NCBI GenBank assembly: GCA_015478945.1
Contig: JABUQX010118839.1
Coordinates: 22,501-47,500 of the forward strand
Direction: 5' to 3'
Length of the DNA: 25,000 nucleotides
DNA from: Trachelipus rathkii
Taxonomy: Eukaryota > Arthropoda > Malacostraca > Isopoda > Trachelipodidae
Within the stretch, counting starts at the first letter, position 1. Every line of letters starts with the position of its first letter. The position numbers and the translations under genes are program-made. Of this stretch, positions 12,077 to 24,914 are shown one piece after another. The notes beneath the pieces are model-generated. The model saw only the letters and a list, made by a program, of their open reading frames with translations, was not told where the DNA came from and made no database searches.

Positions 12077-12270
12077 GGTCAGAGAAGTAGCTCAGCGGTA
12101 GAACACTCGCTTAACTAAGCGAGACCCAGGTCGTAACTGGTCGGTGCGTGTGGGTGGTAGAGCTATGTCTGCTCTTGGCTACCGTCTTGAGAGCTCAGAC
12201 TTAAAGAATTAGAAGCACACTCCCTCCTAGATTAGGCGTTCTGCCGACATTGAACGGATGGTGGTAATAT
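12077..12270 (+). mobile_element. tRNA-derived SINE-like block
   Basis: TAGCTCAGCGG at 12,088-12,098 fits the RNA polymerase III A box exactly (TRGCNNAGYGG). An anticodon-like stem CTCGC/GCGAG with an 8-base loop follows (12,106-12,123). Then comes an imperfect B box, GGTCGTAACTGG (12,129-12,140), in a CCCAG/CTGG stem. The A-to-B distance of about 41 bp is close to that of a tRNA. After it lies GC-richer, non-tRNA sequence with a GGTAG/CTACC hairpin (about 12,156-12,183), ending in AT repeats. No acceptor stem closes, so a working tRNA is unlikely. A tRNA head plus unrelated body is the SINE plan. Confidence 0.5.
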
Positions 12271-12400
12271 ATTATTATATAATATATGATTAATATGTAT
12301 AATTAATATATATATATATATATATATAATAATATATATATAAATTATATAATATATATATATATATATAATAATTATATATATATAATATAACTAAGCG
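12255..12400 (+). repeat. Imperfect AT-rich dinucleotide tract
   Basis: TA and ATA runs with many interruptions directly after the SINE-like block, possibly its microsatellite tail. The next 12,401-13,300 is ordinary AT-rich DNA without a gene I can support. Confidence 0.6.
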
Positions 12401-13302
12401 AATGTATTTTATGCATATTATTATCACGGTCCTTGAAAACTTGGAGGCAAAAGAGCAGCGTCACTGTTATGGCATTTTTGTCTACAGAGAGATATATATT
12501 ATCCAAATTGAGTAGCTGCAGGAAAAAGCCTTCTCAGCCATTATTCGCCGGGAGAACAACAAACCACTATATCTAAAGCAAGTATCAGAATGATTTACAA
12601 AACCTGCTGCTAGAAAATAAATGTTGCCTTTCAAACAGAAAGCAAAATCAAATGTATTCCTTTGATTTCGTTCTTCAGGTAAAGAAAAATTGTTCTTATG
12701 AGGTTGCTACTTGTTCTGAACAGATATCACTGGAGCGACAGAAATTATTGTATAAATGGATTCACTACTTTAAACTGTTTCTTTATGTATTTTTGGTATG
12801 CCGTAAAACTGTGATATTTTTGGTAATGTTGATTTCTAACGGTTGACTTATAAGTTGTTTTGTAATTTATACATTATTATCATAAAAAACTAACAATATA
12901 AATTCACAGAGTGTAAAATGCCTTGTTTTGTTTAACTCTAATTATTCTTGCAAGCGACTTTTATGAAAAAAGGTGATCGCCAGCAGAATATAAAAGCAGA
13001 CTGAAATATAGAGATGAGTGGTTTGAGTAACCCTATTTAAATATAATGAGGTTAAAATGAATCGCATATATACATGATTAAAACATTGTTTTAGGAGCGA
13101 GCCACACTGTCGAGATAAAAAAGAAGCACTCGTCCGTAACGTTTTTTCATGCCGAGTCATTTATGCCTTACAGTTTTGTATCTGAACGTTGAAGTGTGAA
13201 GTGTATGATATTTATATATAATCTGTATGAAAGTATTTATATATAATATATAAGTTAAGCAAGCTTATAATCAAATACATGATTATATACTTATATATAA
13301 TG

Positions 13303-13305
<3 letters not shown>

Positions 13306-13341
<36 letters not shown>
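13306..13341 (+). repeat. (AT)n microsatellite, short
   Basis: About 18 dinucleotide copies flanked by degenerate TA tracts (13,200-13,440). Confidence 0.85.
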
Positions 13342-13346
<5 letters not shown>

Positions 13347-13608
13347 TATATATTATTATAGCTAATATTTATATCTTGAAAGTAAATATTTAAAATATGA
13401 ATAACGATAAACATCATATATAGTAATTAATATTAATATTAATATGATAGATTATGCCCCGCAATCTCGTCATGAAACAAAGGATTCTCGGAAAACTATT
13501 TAAGAGCTATCGTAATTGAGAATTATTGATATAATCGGAGAGTTTTTGGTATTTAACTGAGATCAAACACGACGGATGATTTTTCAATCTCTAATGTTGA
13601 TATTTAAC

Positions 13609-13624
13609 GGGGGTACCTCCCCCC
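13609..13624. repeat. GGGGG/CCCCC hairpin around TACCT
   Basis: GGGGGTACCTCCCCCC is a compact G:C stem in a moderate-GC patch (13,450-13,640). No gene is adjacent, so a terminator or regulatory role is unsupported. Confidence 0.5.
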
Positions 13625-13754
13625 AGAGAAACGAAGAAATGAAAAATAAATTGTTTATAACGCTATTCATGTATATTCAATTAAATTAGCCGAAACCGGA
13701 AATAAAATATTTAATTATTAGTAAGTTAGTTTATTAAGCCAGGTTTGATATTAT

Positions 13755-14240
13755 TAAGCAGTCCGATATTATAATTATTATTATTATTTATTAATTATTA
13801 AATATATTATTATTATTTATTAATTATCTAATATATATTAAATTAATTATTATATTATTATTGATTTTTATTATTATTAATTATATAATATATTAATTAT
13901 ATGAATAAAAAGCTTATAATCTTTTATATTATATATACTATTTAATGATATGTAAATACATATACTTATTATAATATAGTATTTATTATTTAGTTTATTA
14001 TATTTGGTATAGTATAGGGTGAGAGGTAAAATATATCTAGGAATAATATATATAATATAGATCATAAAATGTTACTATAATTATATAACATAATAGTATA
14101 TTATCTCGTATATGAGTAACTAAATATTAATATAATAATATATATATAATTATATAAGTATATAATCATATATATATATAAGACTATATACTATATATAT
14201 ATATACAATATGTATATATTAATATATAATTAGTGGATGG
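13755..14240. repeat. Degenerate AT-rich low-complexity DNA
   Basis: ATT and TA motifs with irregular period. Short open frames here are rich in Ile, Tyr and Asn and reflect composition. Confidence 0.7.
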
Positions 14241-14270
14241 ACGGAATTTAATGGAATTTTGGCAGATTGA

Positions 14271-14332
14271 GATGACGATGACGCATAGAGCAAATTTTGA
14301 ACCGATTGACGATGTCGATGACGATGACGATT
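14271..14332 (+). repeat. GATGAC-type imperfect repeat
   Basis: GATGACGATGACG at 14,271, then GATTGACGATGTCGATGACG near 14,304. This is a short 6 bp repeat with substitutions. Confidence 0.6.
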
Positions 14333-14360
14333 AATGGAAAAAAAACTATTTATAAAAAAT

Positions 14361-14500
14361 TTCTCTCTACGTCTCTTCTCGTCCTTTCTCTATCTCATCT
14401 TCTCTCTCTCTCTCTATTCTCACTCTCTCTCTCTCTCTTATCTCTCACCTTCTCTCTCTCTCTTCCTCTCTCTCTCTCTTACCACATTCTCTCTCTCTTC
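14361..14500 (+). repeat. (CT)n-rich tract
   Basis: About 140 bp of CTCTCT runs with scattered interruptions. The Leu/Ser-rich frames across it are repeat translations. It is a polypurine:polypyrimidine tract and so can in principle form triplex DNA. Confidence 0.85.
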
Positions 14501-15100
14501 ATATATAGTAGATACGTAGTATACTACACTTATATTAATAAATATAGTAGATAAATATATATAACTTAATTATGAGCGATATGATGTATTAAGATATAGT
14601 AAATATATATTATAATATAATAATATACATATATAAGTATTAAATATATTAAATTATAAGTTATATACTGTAAGGCTGTAGAAAGGAGGGTCAGGGGGTT
14701 CAACTCCCGATTATTTAGCGATCAAAATTTTATTATCACATTTTTTCCTCAATTAATAACAAAAATAATAATATTTTAATAATTATTATATGATAAAATA
14801 ATAATAATAATAATAAGAATAATAAAAATTAAAATAATAAGTATAATAAATGAGAGTGATATAGATAATAATATATAATTAATAGTGAATAGAATCATCA
14901 GGTCTATAAATAATATTAATAAAATAATAGTATATTAATAGAGGTAATTAAAATGGAGAGTAGAGAGTAATAATAATATAAATAAATAAATAATAATAAT
15001 AATAAATAAAAGAAATAATACAGATAATATTATAATAATAATAAGATAATATAATTAATAATAATAATAAATAAGATAATAGTTGATCAAATGTAGAAAT
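14501..15100. repeat. AT-rich, AATAAT-rich low-complexity DNA
   Basis: Loose TA repeats up to 14,680, a short G-rich patch (14,683-14,710), then irregular AAT/AATA tracts (14,755-15,090). No gene. Confidence 0.7.
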
Positions 15101-16960
15101 GAAAGATTATTTAATGGAATGTATTAATGGCAGTAGACATGTTGTTGTCGCTACGCGAGGTCTAGGAACGAATTTGCCTATAGGTCAGTTGGCTGCTATC
15201 CTCTAATTAAACATTCGTGAGTGACAATACTTATCCGACCCCAGAGGGACTGCATTAGTAAGTCCGAAAGTTGCTAGAGCATGTAGCGCTGACTGCAAAT
15301 GGTGAGTCATAAGGACTACACTGAGAGTTGTGTAGTGAACACACTGAGTTTAACAATGATAGAGAGAGGAGGAAGCTGTAATGCGAGAATGATGGATGAG
15401 TAGAGTTACATCTCTTTTTCACAGACTCAAAACATTTTTCTTGTCGTCATTGTCATGTCCGTATAAATAATTCTTTCTTCCATACGCATGAAATAAACGT
15501 CAATTAGATCCAGATAAAAGCATGTACATTAATCGTGAAGCCTGAATGTTATTACTCTTGGGCCATAAAAACGAGGGAATAGAAGGGACTAGTTGTGGGG
15601 CCCGGCATCGGGGATGTAGGTAACAGAACATCCTGTTTCTCGAGAGGGCATACAACACTCGCGCTAAGGGTTTCAGGTCGAGGGCTACGAAAATGGGATG
15701 TCTAATAGGACCTCTTCGAGAGTCGTATATTTGAAGGCACTAGCGGCAATATTCATCAGATAGCAAGGAAAGTGCGAGCCGCTTACTAACTCGCACGCTT
15801 GTCTAGTTACTCACCTACTTAAACCAAATACTTCCATCTTCTAAGCAACTGTTACTGTAAATCTGACTTTTCGATACTTCCCCTATATTCGATTTCGACT
15901 CATTGGTGTGATAAGGCTGAAATAAATCTAGAGATCGCATACCTCCAACTGAAAAGCTAATCTCCTCGGCCCCTCGCTCACCTAAATATATTTGCATGAG
16001 ATGGATACGGACAATAACTTACAAAGCACTTTCCCTCCTCAATCGAATGAAAGTGATGTGGGAAAGATGTTTACTCTCACACGATTAAGTCCACAAAAGC
16101 CCTTCTATTCCGAAAAAGGTATGAGCCGGAGGTGCTAGACGAGAGCGCGTAATCGACTTACTAAGCATCTATCATCGAGATATCTATGTTCTACAATACT
16201 CCTATGTACTTATGAGCTAAAGATACTTTCAAGATCAATATATGAGTGAAAAGCGTCTCTCAATGTATTTTCTTAAGATCGGAAACAGGGACCTGAGAAA
16301 CGAATATCAGAGAGTACCGAATAGCGCGAAAGGGAACAATATAAAGAGAAGCACGCGTAGATGACAAGACGCTCTCTCGCACAGAAGTCTACTTTGCGAC
16401 GATATACATCGCTATAATTAAACCGATTTATAGTGTTGTAGTGCACGGAGACTCTATAAGGAGAACTTAACAAAGATAGGAGAGAGGAAAGACTAAAGGA
16501 GGTTGGCAGGACTAGGTGACACTCAATATCTACATAGCATTTGAGAAGACAAGGAGGAGAGGAGAGAGGGAGAGAACATGAGCTCACACGCACGAGCAGT
16601 AAGAGGGAGAGACTGGTCACACTAATCAAGCAAGAGAACATGAGCAGGGTAGAACTTTTAGGCTGTTCTTCCTTCTCAATTTGCTACTTATGTACAGTAA
16701 AATACTAGAAGAGGATCTAAGCTATTTCGCTTATTACGAAAGAGAGAATATAAGAGAGCTAGATGTGGAGAATTGATATCTGGAGAAGAAGAAGCGAGCG
16801 ATTGATCAAAACTATCTATACTTAGGAGTCACAAATAAGTGGGTGTGTACTACTCTTGCAAGTTCTGTCTTTTCCATCATCCTAACTTTATTGCGCGCTA
16901 TACTAGTTTCATTAAATGATGCACTCTCACCGACAAATTCCTTAACAGTTATATTGTTAT
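15101..16960. other. Moderate-GC intergenic region, no gene accepted
   Basis: Composition is more balanced than the flanks, with purine-rich stretches (15,360-15,390 and 16,480-16,640). Frames of 60-122 codons on the minus strand are Ser/Leu-rich products of these purine runs. A stem CTACAC/GTGTAG lies near 15,316-15,335. I recognise no protein, RNA or transposon terminus. Confidence 0.5.
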
Positions 16961-18058
16961 ATAATTATATAATTATATATCCGTAAAACTTTAGAAAGAA
17001 CAGTAGTTTAAAAAAAAACCGCTAATAAAAAGAGTTATTTATAGAATACATATTAAGTTATTAATATATATATTTAATTGGTATAGATATGTTGAGTTTA
17101 GTATTATAGATAAGTAGATATCCTTTTTTTTTGGAGGTATGTCTATAGTGTATATATGTAAGTGCAACTGAATGAGTCAGCATATAATATATAATAATAT
17201 ATATATATAATATATATATTTAATATATTCATATTAAGAGCACTAGTTAATGCACCTCTCAATCTCCGTGGCAGGACGGGTATGACCGGAGCGATTCACG
17301 GCGATAAGTAGATATGAGCACAAAGCAGAAAACGAACGTAGAATATATGTATTAACCAAAATAGCCGGGTCTTGGGTATAGTGCAAGGCAATCTCACACC
17401 GCTAAAGGTTTTACTAAAAGAGTCTCATAGTTGTGTATATTTAGCGAGTATGATCACCACACGGCAGGATGTAAGACCTGTACCGAGCGAGAAAGTTGCA
17501 AGATAATGGGTTACGCCAAATTGGAATGCAACTGTAACGGTCCTTCTTTCACTATAATGTAGGCAGTCTCAATGATTAACAGCCGAGGAAAGATAAGAAC
17601 GAGAATATTATATATTAAAGACACTCCTAGTGTGTATTGCAAGACCAGTCACTATTATTATATTTAAAATAGTATAACAATTAAATATACTATTAATTAT
17701 TATTATTAATTATTAATTATATATTATATTATTTATTTAGGTATTATTAAATTGTATATTATTGAGTATGATTTATGTGAGATATTCAATGTGATTGAGT
17801 CTGTATTATCACACTATAGATATTGATTTAATAATATTAGTGGGTGAAATATATTATTATTATTAGTATCTATGTTGATTATTATTAATATTATTATTAT
17901 CATACGTGTGAGAAATAATTGAGAATCCCTCACGATAGTAGTGTGTGTATTTCAATGTTTTGAGCCAGGGAGCTAGTTTGGTACAGCTCACAGGCCGAGA
18001 GTTGGGTGCCATAAACATGACGGCTAGCGATGTATTTGCGAGCATACTGCTATACGGT
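16961..18058. other. Alternating AT-rich and moderate-GC DNA, no gene seen
   Basis: AT tracts at 16,950-17,240 and 17,640-17,900 enclose a mixed-composition block (17,241-17,640). The block contains CTCCG and CGGAG words about 20 bp apart (near 17,265 and 17,295). The end (17,930-18,058) is GC-richer and leads straight into the inverted repeat. No feature can be named. Confidence 0.5.
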
Positions 18059-20555
18059 CCATCTCCGCACCGCTCCGGTTCCAGCTCAGCCTCGACTCCG
18101 GTAGCGACTTATCCGACATACCTCAGCACCGCTCAGGCTTCGAGCTCCCTATATATTAAAATGAAGGATCCGTTAAGGGTTAGGAATGTATATAGATGAT
18201 TATATATAATTAATACTAATAATATAATATAATAAGGATTTAATTATATATTATATAAGGTACGCGTTAAGATACAGTATATTACACTCTATATAATCCT
18301 AAGATCCCAATATTAATTATATAAAATATCTATGAGGATATACAGTATTAGTATATAAGGACAAACATTATGTCGGTATGAAAAACGGATGACCTGGGTT
18401 ATGCATACACTTTGGCCGAAAGGCATTATACGAGAGACAGTATAAAGTGTTAAATTTTACATTAACAACGAGAGTAAGAGTTTTGGGACGATAAAAGCTC
18501 ACACTCTCATACTTACTAATTATCCGCATAGTATCAAATAATACCTAAACGGATAAATATCAGAACATACGTAAAAATTTTATCCTCTGGTAATAGCTAA
18601 ACTTAATATGATTATTTATAACATATCACTTAACACATAACAATCACAACAAAATAACAGCTATCTTAAATACATAACATTATACTATGAGTTGATTTAT
18701 ATAATACTATTGATTATAACTTCACATATTTGAAGTATCATTTTAGGTTATTAATAACATTAACATAAAATTAAATATGTTCTTTATACACTAATCAACG
18801 ATAATATGTTAAACGTAACAAAGTTTTCACATTAATAAAGCTAACACATAAAAACCTAAACTAAAGGGTATAGGGAGTTATATATGGTTATATATATATA
18901 TATTAATAATATATAATATATATATTATTATATAGATTATTATAAGATTAACTAAAGATAATATATGAGCTATATTAACAACGACAAACCCAAACAATAC
19001 TATACGTAGTAGAATGTGAAAGGCATACTCTGAGGTAAACATTTAACAAAGTTCATACTTAACACAGTAAAGTACCCCTAACACAGCGTGCAATACGTAA
19101 TCTATTCATCTATTCTTACTTTTTCAGCATATCTCTAACAAACAATCAATGTTAATTTTACATTAGACATGGTAAGTCTGAGGTATTTCATAGAGAGAGA
19201 AATTTTAACATATAGGCTGTCTAATTATCATGAGGAGCTGGACAGTAACGAAATATAATGCTAACCGTAACATAGTATTTTGTATAACTACTGCCATGAG
19301 TATATCGTAATATCTAAAAATATATATTCTACAAATAACCATGTAATCTCTCTGATAATCATTAAATCCCCACGAACTAAATCGTCAAAACATACCAAAG
19401 TTTTTTATTCACCTAAACATAACATAACATATAACAAAACATATATCCAAACATAGCATAAAATTAAGCGCTTTTGAATAGTGAGATTAATATCACAGTA
19501 AAGCAAAAAAGTTTACTGATTTTAAAACAGTAAATCTATAAAGGTACTATATTATAACTCGTAGGTCTTACCCTCCCGTTAGTGCATAGGGGATAAAGCT
19601 ACGTTAAAATAAAGGACAGTAAAATCGAATATCAATATTCATATAAAATTGCAACATATCCACCACTTACACTTATACACCCATTCACCATGACACTTTT
19701 TTGATCTAAGTATGAATCTAATGAAATATCAGATACTATTTATCAAAGTATCTAATTTATACTGAGGATAATACATAGTACATTAAAAAATAAGTTCTTT
19801 ATATATACTAACCAGATATTCATAATAATATCTAAACTATATAGTGAACAATGTTATATTCATATATTAATTAAATAAGCTAAAATCATTATAACATTAT
19901 TCCATGAATCTAAGATAATTATTAAATATGTACATACACAAACCTAACACATCTTATATCAAATATTACTATAGAAAAAAATTGTGAAACAATTAAAATT
20001 AACAAAGTTTCAATACTTAATCAACAGTAATAGTTAACTATTAACATCAATAGCGAGTAAACAAAACGTAAACCTACATTCACTCTAGCTATTCCAGGGA
20101 GATATTGCTATAACCATTATAAAGGTTATATACATGTATCAATGTTTAATAATTTTACGTTTAATCAAAATGTAATTTTTAACAAAAATTTAGCATAACC
20201 CTTCCTAATTATACATATCTGAACAAAGAACATAAATAGCCTAAACTGAAATCAAAAGTTTATTATTATCTTATTAAACTTTACGTATATAATATTTTAA
20301 TAAAAAATCTCATCTATAATCACTACTTATATACAATTATAATCCTCCAATATATAATATATTATATACAATATACTATATTCATAAAACATTAGTATAC
20401 TAAAACATAAAATAAACAAATTGTTTATTATGCATATACAATAACATTAATAAAATAGTCCATTTGAAATAAAATAATTCTATAAAGTAATAGATAGTGA
20501 AATAGTTTACTTTGAATTTTAAATACAGTAATATCTCAAGTATAAATATAATCAA

Positions 20556-20585
20556 ACCACCCGTTAACCCCCAACCCCTCCCTGG
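20556..20585 (-). repeat. C-run cluster: left-arm counterpart of the G-quadruplex motif
   Basis: Runs of three to five C at 20,560, 20,568, 20,575 and 20,580 would give four G-runs on the minus strand. It sits at the place mirrored by 23,125 in the right arm, though flanking identity is weak. Confidence 0.5.
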
Positions 20586-21789
20586 ATTGGAGTTTGATTT
20601 TATTGATATATTGATTTCAAGTCAACTCTTCGAGTATATCAATTTATTCGTTAACCATAGTACAAAATAAGTTCTTTTTAGTGAACTGACGCGTACAACG
20701 AATAAGTATGTCGCTAAACCGTGTCCTAAGAGAGACTCCGTTTCAACATTAATAAAGCTAATCTAACCACATTCCTTAGAGGATACTAAAGAAATAGCTT
20801 AATGGTCTCACTAGCGTATCAAACACTAACAACGCATAAAGCTTATCTGATATCACTAATTGTGTAGTTTAAATTCTAATATAAAGAACATGAACGTACA
20901 GCCGTTAAGAGCTGTCTTGACAATGAAAACAAGTCAACATTAAACAAATTCCATACTTTAAACAACAGATAAAGTATACTAATCATAGCATAACAAACTA
21001 CCTGTTCACAGCTTTTCCGAAAACCTCGCTGAAATATCTGTATAACATATCAATAGGTATTTGTTTGAGTTACGTTCTGTTAACATTAGTAATGGATTGT
21101 AAACGCATAACAATTATATCGATTAACATTACGTTTATATTCATATCATGACCCAACGATATCATAAAGCTAAGGTATCCAAAGTGTTCATCATACAATA
21201 AAGCTAAACCATTAATCGATAACCTGAACTAAGAATATAAGTACAATAAGGCAAACCTAACATACCTCGACATATGAATAATCCGCTTAACATCCTGTTA
21301 CGCTACTATTACTTTGATAAAGTATGAATTTGCGGATGTTAGCGGATAATTCCATGATGAGGTATGAGTATTAGGTTTGCCCTTTGTAAACATTATATTT
21401 CTTAGTTCAGGTTATGAATGATATTTAAGCTTTATTGATGTGAACACTTTGATACCCTATAGCTTTATATTCGTTGGGCTGGTATCGATAATTAGGTAAA
21501 TGTTATGATACATATGTTTGAGTTAAAATATTACTAATGTTGAGGTAGTGTGTTATAAAACTATGCCTGTATGATCGTACTATGTTAGATACGTTTTGTA
21601 GTAAAAAGGTGTGAACAGGTTGAGCGTTCATGTATGATCTATGTTAAGGTTTACCTGTCATACCTGTTGTTTCAAGCAAATGGAACTTGTACATGTGACT
21701 ATCCGTATAATACTCCGCAGTAACGACGTATGGGATAGGTTCTCGTCGCTGTACATTATAATTCTTTATGTTTCCGGTGATAAACCTGG

Positions 21790-22930
21790 TTTTTGGATCA
21801 CTTGGTAACTTAAATTATAGTTCTAGCTGGCATTCCTCTTAAAGGACCAGCTACGTGCATAAATAGCGCTATACTAGTTCTATAATTTGCATGTTGTTTT
21901 TTTTTTTATTGCATAAAAACAACTTATATTATAGTATATATTATTATTACATTATGTATATGAAAATACCGCTATAATAATATTAGATATTTATTAAGTT
22001 AAATAATCAAACCTTATATATTATTATTTTATATGCCATGGTTAATATTATATTTCGGTTACGTTATGATTAGGGCCTATATTCTAGATTAGTATCTATG
22101 AGATAATTAGTAGGGTCATCACGTTAATTTAGCATATGTCAGTAAATATATAGAGATATACACTAATTACTGATTGTTTGTACTTACATATATAGTAAGC
22201 ATGATAAATTTTTATTAGTAGTAAAGAGTTAGAAGATCCTAGTTAATATACCTACATTTAATATATCAGATGATTACTTAATATAACCTATTATGACCGT
22301 CTGTTTGACAGACTTATATCATATAAAACTATTAATTCAGACTCATGCAGACGCATTACTGCAACGTGATCTCACGTCTGACTAGCGGTATCGGCTACCG
22401 TTTAGTAACTTATAAGTTAACCGAGTTATAAGACTAACTGCTAACCCTCAAAGACTAACGTTATATTGAAACATCCGAAAGATCGGAGATAATGATTGAT
22501 TACGTTGGTGGTACACTGATACTATAGTGTTCTCGAGACGAGCCTAGTAAACGATAATAAGTTATAATTATATTAGAAAAATGGTCTATAGGATAGATTA
22601 TGTTTTAGGGTTATAATCATAATAGTTATATACACGCCGCTTAAGATGACATTATCATTTTCCTGATATCATGCCATACCTCTATCGCAGATATTAAGGG
22701 GATGGAGTGGTATTGTGGATAATACCGTAGTATGTTTCTTAATCTGCATATTTTTGCCAGTGTTAAATTCCCGGTTAGACAACGCGATTTTATATTTGAA
22801 TCTTTGTGTATACTCCCTAGTAACCTCAAGGAATTCTATTGTAATTAGCAGGTGCGTGTGCTCTAACGTATCGTGATATATACGTTTATATGCTGTTTTC
22901 TTACAACGGCAGCAGTCGTCCTTGCAACAT
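21790..22930 (+). other. Right-arm-specific block of about 1.1 kb inside the palindrome
   Basis: Left-arm anchors at 20,746 and 21,196 lie 450 bp apart. Their right-arm partners (22,983 and 21,424) lie about 1,560 bp apart. The excess falls roughly at 21,790-22,930, which lacks the satellite phrases. It holds a TTCTAGCTGG/CCAGCTA hairpin near 21,820-21,852, an oligo-T run near 21,897, and mixed AT-rich DNA. No gene or transposon end is recognised. Boundaries are approximate. Confidence 0.5.
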
Positions 22931-23124
22931 TGGATCGTCTATATTCTTTACATTATGCACTTGGCTACGCAAGTAATGTTATGTTAGCTTTATTAATGTG
23001 AAAAACATTGGTATGTTAGCATATATTCGTAAGGTCAGTATAAAAAGAAAACTTTATTTTGTACTATGTTTAACCGAAATGATACTCGAAATAGACTTGA
23101 ATCATAGATCAATAAATCATGGAC

Positions 23125-23141
23125 GGGTGGGTGGGGAGGGG
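23125..23141 (+). repeat. Predicted G-quadruplex motif, satellite unit 1
   Basis: GGGTGGGTGGGGAGGGG has four G-runs separated by single-base loops, which is the most stable G-quadruplex class. Confidence 0.75.
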
Positions 23142-23829
23142 CCTGCAGGGACGGGTGTTTTGGATTTACTGATTTACTGCTTTAAAAAATCAGTAAACTA
23201 TTACACTTTACTAGATATTTTTATTCAAAGACTTTATTTTAATGTTATGTTGATAAAACATTGTTTATTTTTATGTTTTTTGTTTAATAAAACTTTGTTA
23301 TGTATGCAAATTATTCGTTGGGGAATTAATAATTGTTTTTAGTAAGGTTTGATGAGTTTTTGTTACAATATAACGAAAAGTTAATTGGTAAAACTTTGTT
23401 ACGTGTCATTATGTCTTTGTCAGTATGTAATTAGGAAAAGGGTTATGCTAAATTTTTTTGTTAAATATACCATGTTAACGTAAAAATTACATTGATGTGT
23501 TAGACAATATGCTTGGAAAAGTGTGATATAGGTTACGTTTTCATGGTAACGCTGTGTTATGTAACTTTACTGTTGTTGAAGTATGTAAAACTTATGTTAA
23601 TTTTGGTATGTTTTTTCGTGCGTAAGGTGTGTTTAGGTATTTGTCGTTGTACAGTATAATCTTAGTTCAGGAAATGTTATGTTAGCTTTATTAATGTGAA
23701 AACAATTGTACGTTAGCATATATGATGATGGTTCAGTATATAAAGAACTTATTTTTGTACTATGTTATCCGAAAATGATACTTGAAATGTGATCTGAATC
23801 AATAGATCAATTGATCAAAAGGTCATGGT

Positions 23830-23847
23830 GGGGTGGGTAGGGTGGGG
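23830..23847 (+). repeat. Predicted G-quadruplex motif, satellite unit 2
   Basis: GGGGTGGGTAGGGTGGGG has loops of one, two and one base and lies 705 bp from the first copy, so it is part of the repeating unit. The matching place in the third unit (near 24,545) has no G-runs. Confidence 0.75.
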
Positions 23848-24780
23848 ACTGTAGGAACGGGATAGTTTGATTTTGACCTGATTTACTGCTTTTCAAATAC
23901 GTTAAAACTTTTACAACTTATACTAACGATATTTTTATTCAAGAACATATTTTTATGCTAGGTTTTATGTTTGGATAAAACTTTTGTTATTTTAATGTTA
24001 GGTTTGGATAAAACTTTGGTTTTATGTTTGCAATTATCGTTGGGATTATGATATTTATTTAGGTAATTTAAGTATGAATTTTTTTAATATTACGAAGTTA
24101 AATGTAAAAAACTTTGTTAATTAGCATTATATTCGTCGTCAGTATGATAATTAGACATGGGTTTAGTTAAACATTTTTTTTGTTAATATTACCATGTTAA
24201 TGTATAATTAACATTGATGGTGTTAGAGATATGCTTGAAAAAGTAATGAATGATTCAGCTATTGAATGATGTGTTAGGTTACTTATTACTGTTGTTAGAT
24301 ATGGAACTTTGTTAATGTTAGTATTTATTCGTACGTAAGTTGTGGTTGGGTTTTGTTCGTTGTAAATTATTATACTCTTTAGTTCATGTGATGCTAGTGT
24401 TAGCTTATTAATGTGAAAACTTTGTACGTTAGCATAATGTTCGTTGATTAGTGTATAAAGAACATGTTTTTATGTAAGTTTAACCTAAATGTATATACTT
24501 CAAAATGACGAAGTTGAATCATAGTCAAACAGTTAAAGTTTTTTAATGATAGCTGTTTATTTGTCCGGTTGTTTGTGTTAAGTATGTTATAATCATAGTT
24601 TAGCTTACAGAGGATAAATTTTACTATGTTTGTATTTATCCGCGTTAGGAATTATGGTACTTGGGTAAGGTTATGGTGAGCTTTTTGTTGAATATTACCA
24701 AGTTTTCTTAAATATTACATTGATATGTTAGAGATATTGCTTGAAAAGTGGTGAACAGGTTACGTTTTGTACGCTTATGC

Positions 24781-24914
24781 TAGTTAACTATATTTATATA
24801 TAAATTTATATAATATATATAATAACTTATATTATATATATATATATATAATATAATATATAGTATATTATAATAGTATATATATATATAGTTATAATAA
24901 TATTATAATCATAA
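24781..24914. repeat. AT-rich tract near the right end of the palindrome
   Basis: TATA-type runs of about 130 bp, mirrored by an AT-rich tract at about 18,190-18,360 in the left arm. Confidence 0.6.

Larger units (their letters stand above)
22983..24780 (+). repeat. Satellite of about 700 bp, right arm, 2.5 units
   Basis: GTTAGCTTTATTAATGTGAA and its near copies start at 22,983, 23,681 and 24,399, giving periods of 698 and 718 bp. A related phrase at 21,424 starts the arm. Within a unit the phrase AAAACTTTGTTAATGTTAGC with ATTCGT following recurs, mutated, at offsets of about 15, 305, 408, 600 and 714 from each start, almost identically in units one and two. The unit is therefore built from shorter related pieces. 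Left-arm equivalents in reverse complement occur near 18,833, 19,865 and 20,746. No coding frame is conserved between units. Confidence 0.8.

Noticed and set aside
14640..14718. tRNA-like T arm (GGTTCAACTCC) with a possible AT-rich acceptor
   Set aside because: There is no D arm or anticodon stem, and the T stem needs a base removed to pair.
16273..16641. 122-codon minus-strand open frame
   Set aside because: It lies over GGAGAG-type purine runs. The product is low-complexity Ser/Leu.
17945..18199. 84-codon plus-strand open frame, Ser/Ala-rich end
   Set aside because: Its C-terminal half is the hexamer-like repeat at the palindrome edge, and no domain is recognisable.
22998..23342. 114-codon plus-strand open frame
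   Set aside because: It lies inside satellite unit one. The same frame is not kept in units two or three.
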